A stretch of DNA of 64,000 nt from the NCBI GenBank assembly GCA_035771175.1, contig CM069589.1:28910201-28974200 (forward strand). Direction: 5' to 3'. The notes below the pieces were generated by a model. It did no database searches, was not told the origin of the DNA, and was given only the letters and a program-made list of their open reading frames with translations. The position numbers and the translations under genes are program-made. The stretch is from Paratinospora sagittata (taxonomy: Eukaryota; Streptophyta; Magnoliopsida; Ranunculales; Menispermaceae). Positions 59,429 through 64,000 of the stretch are shown in pieces (position 1 is the first letter of the stretch; each line of letters begins with the position of its first letter).

Positions 59429-61505
59429 TCACGACTGGCACAGAATACCATATACTCCATACATAGATGTATATGATAGTCTATCGGCCTTCATTCTTAA
59501 CAACATGCATGAAAATCACTAAAAATTTTGACAGAACCTCCCCAGAAATACGAGGTTTCTAAAAATCATGATAATCCACAAAGCATTCAAATTTATTTCA
59601 CATTCACAAAAATATCATGATGCCACAAATAACATATCCATATATCCATACATCCCATATATGTACTCCATTATCATCAGTATTCAAAACCATATATATA
59701 TTCTCACTACTTTTATACATATTATAAGTAGTGTTATATATATACATATATAGAAAATACTAAAAACTAAACCAAATCCTCCAGCTCATACATACATAAA
59801 GGAAATAAGCACCGGTCAACCCTCTGGAGCCTTGCCCTTACCTTTATAATCACTACCTGTAATGGGAGGAAAATTGGGGTGAGCAACAACAAGCCTAGTG
59901 AGTAATCTACCAATGGCATTACATATGCATTCATAAACAAAACATGGTATTTAAGTCAACATAAACCCGATATGCAAATATCATTACATGTTTAAAATAC
60001 CATTTGCGCCACTTTATACGTATCATAAAATGCATAAAGTAAATAAAACAAATCTTCACCATCAGGTACATAAGTGAGTCTTTATCCCTATTATGGATAC
60101 ATAGGGAGAACCCAACTTATCTGACCATCCACTCTCACAACCAAGTACATGTGCGCATCTTTCCTCATTATGCATATTCGAGGAAAGATCTTCCTCATCT
60201 GACCATCCATTCCGATCATTCCAAGGCCTCATCTACAGATTTACCCTAATGAAATTAATCACATATTTTTCTTACCATTGTAAGCTTAAGTCGGTTTGAT
60301 GTTCAAAAACAAAGTTTCATGCATTCAATACACAATGCAATCATACATGTGTTCATTTCATAAAAACAGAATTTTATAATTATAATGCCACACATAAGAC
60401 TATAGATAGAAATACTCACAATGTACAACAATTTGCCTAAGTTCAATACTTTTTCTTTCCACTTAGCCCAAATTGTTCAAATACCCACTTTTTACAGCAC
60501 AAACATCTCACTTGCTCTTGTTGTCCAATTCTCAATTCAACAATTCATTCCACAAATCTCTGCCATTTCACATTGCAAATTATCCACAATCAATTTACAA
60601 TCAAAATCACATCTAAACACAACTTAATCCACCATTAAACACACCTCCAAACCCACAACTGGTTCATCACAGCTGTGTTGGAGAATGGTCAATTTAACCA
60701 TGGAAACACATCAATCTTGCCATCAATTTACTCAAAATTAAACAAAGAATCATTTACCTTTGATTTCACCAGCAATTGGCAAGATTTCCAGCTCAAACCC
60801 ACTTTTCAAAGCTTCCAATCTAGTCGTTGCAATCACACAATTCTCACATATGTATAACAACTCGAAGAGTGGAATTCAAATATGTACTTTTTAGCTAAAA
60901 ATAACCAATTGTTACCTTGGATTTGATTGCCCTATCTCATTCCCTTTCATTTCCTTTCTTTCCTCTATCTTCAACAAGCTCAAATGAGCTGAAACGAGTG
61001 AAAAATCAATTAAATCACGGCTAAACAGCCTCATCAACTAGTTTTAAAAATTGCCAAGCCCACAGAGAAATGCGTTTCTCTCCAAGAAAATTCCCTTCCT
61101 CGTTACCCAGAAATGGAATTTCTGTTAAAAATTCAATGAGAAACCCGTTTCTCCTAAAGAAACGTGTTTTTCTGAAAATTTCTAGAAAAACTAACTCTCG
61201 AGCTTTTATTACAGAAACGCGCTTCTTTCTAAGAAACACGTTTCTCCGAGGATTTTCTTGAAATTGCCTCTTTCGGGTTTTTCTACTGAAACTGTTTCTT
61301 AAAGAAAAACATGTTTCTCCATGTTCCAAGTGAAATTGTGTTGGTCTTTTTCTGTTATGTATAGGGTCCAGGTACAAATACCACTCTATTATACAAACAT
61401 TCACCTAATTTTAAGGCCATACACTTATATATACGCGTACAAATATGCCTAACAATACATATAAGTCAACATACAAGTTTGACTCATAAATACGGGGGCT
61501 TTACA
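59429..61505 (-). repeat. 5' LTR of element A, main part
   Basis: It continues the LTR from 54278 after D and ends CGGGGGCTTTACA. It matches 7992-10023 along its length, including palindromic words at 61060-61320. AGAAA follows at 61506. Confidence 0.92.
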
Positions 61506-62011
61506 AGAAATGTTCAAGTTGATCTCTAAGAGATTGCATTCATCTGTGTGGTTCTTCACACAGCATATGAAGAGATTTAGCCTATTGTTTGAACTCTTGA
61601 GAGAAAGAGGTACTAGAGTACCAAAAACTCCTAAAGCTCCAACATTCACAAGTCCTAGGCTGCCACATGAGAAACCAGATATGCTAGAAGGTCTACTAGT
61701 AGAGCCTGATGAAAATGCCAAAAAGAGTAGCACCCCCCATTACTCAAGCTACCAGGTGTATGACACCACCTGAAGGTGAAGATGATGTCTCTAAGATTCC
61801 ATCACCAAGAGCCTCTGTTCTACCAAAACACGTTGGTGTATTTATGTCTTCACAATTTGCTACTGGTCTTGTTGAACGTTACAGACGATCATTCTCTCGA
61901 CCTAATCCTCTTAATCCCTTTGACTCTGACAAAGAACAACAATCTATTTTTGAAAATTTCATGAGAAACTATAAAAGAAAAGGAAAAGAAAAAGAAAAGG
62001 GCAAGGAATAA
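61506..62011 (+). pseudogene. Envelope-like ORF of copia host M, segment 3 of 3 (C-terminus)
   Basis: The codons after the element A insertion continue the frame left at 7991 (…AFTEE before, MFKLISKRLHSSVWFFTQHM after). A frameshift near 61720 moves it to a second frame through PPEGEDDVSKIPSPRASVLP and TGLVERYRRSFSRPNPLNPF, and it ends with a Lys/Glu-rich tail (KRKGKEKEKGKE) and a natural stop at 62009-62011. The whole gene spans about 2.6 kb of coding sequence. No membrane anchor is seen at the C-terminus, which speaks against a working envelope. Confidence 0.65.
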
Positions 62012-62397
62012 AAGACTAAGAGAAGCTAGACAGTCCCTACTTTTTTATGTTTTCAAAAAGGGGAGAAGATAAGAAGAAGCAAGATAAGGAGAAGAAAAAA
62101 GTCAGCAACTCAGGGGGAGTTTTGGAAGAATTAGTATATGTTTTTGTAGCCTGTATATGTGTTTTGTTCTTGATATTTTGTTTGAATGAATTTTTTTGTT
62201 GAATTGTAGTAATGTGCGTTAATTATGCTGACATGTATATTTTGTACTCTATTTTCTCAAGCAATGAATGAATAAAGTTATGATTTCAATATGTTATATT
62301 GTTAATTTTATCTCATAACTTGTCATAGCAAGCATTCATCTGAGAAAATAAGCCAAAAAGTTTAGTGAGTGTTTGAAATCATCAAAAAGGGGAAGAT
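62012..62397 (+). other. Copia host M 3' noncoding region with polypurine tract
   Basis: No gene. There are two purine-rich blocks: AAAAAGGGGAGAAG near 62057 and the tract AAAAAGGGGAAGAT at 62384-62397 that adjoins the LTR. Two such tracts are typical of SIRE-type copia elements. Confidence 0.75.
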
Positions 62398-64000
62398 TAT
62401 TATCTCAAGGAACCCCATGAAGTTTGTTTTGATGATTCCAAACGACTCCATCTTGTGAACTAATAAATTCGTTAAGTATTTTATTTAAGAATTGAAGATT
62501 AAATGTCTCGAGCTGATTCATTCAATTGAGAAGAGGTCAAGCTTAGCTCAAATGAAGATATGATCAATCACGAATCAAGTAACGAAAGTGTTATGGTTAA
62601 TTAGTTAGTCTAAGAATTGTATAATCTCTACTTATCACACTTCAGCTTAGTCTCAACTCAAAATGTTTTCGAATTTAACTTTATCTTTCAAAATACATTT
62701 TGATTCATTGAATTTCAAAATGGTTCAATCATGTTTCAAATCACTCATTTCAATTTGAAAATGTTCTAGAAAGATTTTTTTCTTTGAATGATGATTTTGA
62801 TCCAAAACACTTCAATCCAATCTGATTTCAAAGCAAAAGATTTTTAGAAAAATAGTTGGAATTTTGCCAAGTGTCGAGCAAGATGCTCATGAAGTTCAAG
62901 ACGCTCAAGCAGTGGCCAGTTCACTTAAAATCAGGCCTACACTACAGGACGCTCAAGATTTCTGAAAAATCTTGGAGCATAGTCTAGTAGGACGCTCATG
63001 CTCAGTAGCGCCCTCTTGAAAATCCTCGATCCAATTCACCTCTCGAGATGACCATCCTTCAAGACGTTATTGTTGCAATAGGACGCTCATGTCAAATTGA
63101 ACCTTTTGGGTTTTAATATTTCCAGTACTCTAAACGTTCTTGAAGATGCTATTGTTTACTGCGTCATAACCTGACACTGTGCTTTCTGTTTTTCATGTAA
63201 ACTATTTTTGATCAGAGAATTTCAACGTTCATCTTCATGTCATTTTCATGAAAGAATCGAGCCATTCGATTCAAAATTCAAATTACTCTCATAACAGTTT
63301 CAAAAATTCAAAATCTGAATTTGGCGCAATCTTGCTTATAAATATCAAACTTGAAGATGAAGTTAGAGCCTTTTTGAAAAAATCTGTTTTGCACTCTTTG
63401 AGTGTAAGTCGATTATTTTAAACATTTATGAGCTGCAAATACTCTGATAGTTTTAGCAAAAAGATTTTTCACTTTGGATTTGCTGAGCATATTTTATATT
63501 TTTTTGAAAATCCAAAGAAAGAAAGAGGTTTTCATCTTTACTCATTTTTCAACCGCTTTTAACACCTATCTTTTGCTAAAATTGTGATTGAGTAAAGGTT
63601 CATAGATTTTCTGTTGTAAACCTCTGAAGCTTATTTCATATCTTGTACTCTGCTGCAACTGTATAAGTTGTATTGTTATCCTTAGAGAGAGGATAGGTTA
63701 TTGGTAGACTCACACCCGTTAAGTTGAGTAGGTTGGTGGTAGACTCACACCCGTGAAGCTGAGTAGGATAGGTAGACTCACAATTGTGTACGTTGAGTGT
63801 TGTGAAGGCTGTTCTCACACCTGTGAAGAGTGATCCTTAGTGGAGTTTGAAAATCCTAACTGGGGAGGTTAGGTGGTGGAGGTAGGCATATAGTTGAACC
63901 ACTATAAATCTTGTGTGTTTATTTACTTTAATTGTGTTATTTTTACTTCTTGTCATTGCATTTTATCAAACCTGTTAAATCTGTATTTGTCCAATTCACC
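62398..64000 (+). repeat. 3' LTR of copia host M (runs off the window)
   Basis: It starts TATTATCTCAAGGAACCCC (terminal TG changed to TA) and reaches the 'ggaggttaggtggtggagg' and 'gtccaattcacc' blocks shared with LTRs N, E and F. It has GGACGCTCAA motifs at 62880-63120, a TATA-like CTTATAAATAT at about 63339 and three to four hairpin units of the ACTCACACCCGT...GAGT type at 63700-63830. The end is outside the window. Confidence 0.88.

Larger units (their letters stand above)
7992..61505 (-). mobile_element. Ty3/gypsy chromovirus (Tekay-like) element A, with AGAAA duplication
   Basis: Minus-strand element with LTRs at 7992-10023 and 54247-54278 plus 59429-61505. AGAAA flanks both ends (7987-7991, 61506-61510), and the host reading frame closes exactly when the element and one AGAAA are discounted. 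Internal order on the minus strand is primer site, gag, protease, reverse transcriptase, RNase H, integrase, chromodomain-like end, polypurine tract. The coding parts are split by element B, a MITE and a fold-back element; the 5' LTR is split by D. Its own length without insertions is about 9-10 kb. All genes are broken. Confidence 0.9.

Noticed and set aside
4266..62011. Calling element M an endogenous retrovirus with a working envelope
   Set aside because: No signal peptide, fusion peptide or transmembrane helix is visible in any segment; the envelope-like label is conventional only.

Overview
This window is a purely repetitive, AT-rich plant nuclear interval, most likely from a dicot with a large genome; I cannot name the species. 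I see no host gene, rRNA, tRNA or CRISPR array. Almost every base belongs to retrotransposons inserted into one another, plus a Mutator-type MITE, a fold-back element and a SINE-like sequence. Evidence for plants: Ty1/copia elements primed by initiator tRNA-Met with SIRE/Maximus-like gag and an envelope-like third ORF; Ty3/gypsy chromoviruses (Tekay-like, chromodomain after integrase); and Athila/Tat-like elements with their usual primer site.

Layout (element labels are mine). The outer host is copia element M: its 3' 'envelope-like' ORF begins at 4266 and its 3' LTR runs from 62398 past the end. That ORF is split by solo copia LTR N (4539-6185, target duplication AATTT) and by the large minus-strand gypsy element A (7992-61505, duplication AGAAA). 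Its reading frame is preserved across both insertion points. The left edge (1-3114) is a minus-strand piece of another gypsy family, G1.

Element A is itself split four times: by gypsy element B (11438-49364, CATGC), a MULE-like MITE (50520-51546, TTTTTTATTG), a 497-bp fold-back element (51994-52490, GCCCA) and the composite LTR D (54279-59428, TCACG). Inside B are copia element E (12377-20894, itself carrying solo LTR L with duplication ACAAC), gypsy G1 (20895 to about 26170), the complete Athila/Tat-like element J (26231-37652, GTAAC, carrying solo LTR K), two opposed copia LTRs H and F (38405-41346), solo gypsy LTR C (44521-46669, AGTTC) and an Athila-like LTR I (47393-48923). The deepest layering is M > A > B > E > L.

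Decay: none of the elements has an uninterrupted gag-pol. Stops, frameshifts and changed catalytic residues occur in all of them. A large deletion at about 26170 fuses G1 protease sequence to the pol of B and removed the 3' ends of G1 and E. Functional interplay is therefore historical rather than current: LTRs, primer sites and polypurine tracts remain recognisable, but mobilisation would need proteins from other copies.

Items that may be new or under-described: hairpin-forming motif arrays in the copia LTRs; a TATA box with the same motif just upstream of the envelope-like ORF; short palindromes in the gypsy LTRs; a MITE carrying six near-identical long palindromes; a fold-back element with an off-centre pol III-like promoter; an extra ORF 5' of gag in G1; and an unidentified ORF placed directly after a candidate splice acceptor inside D.
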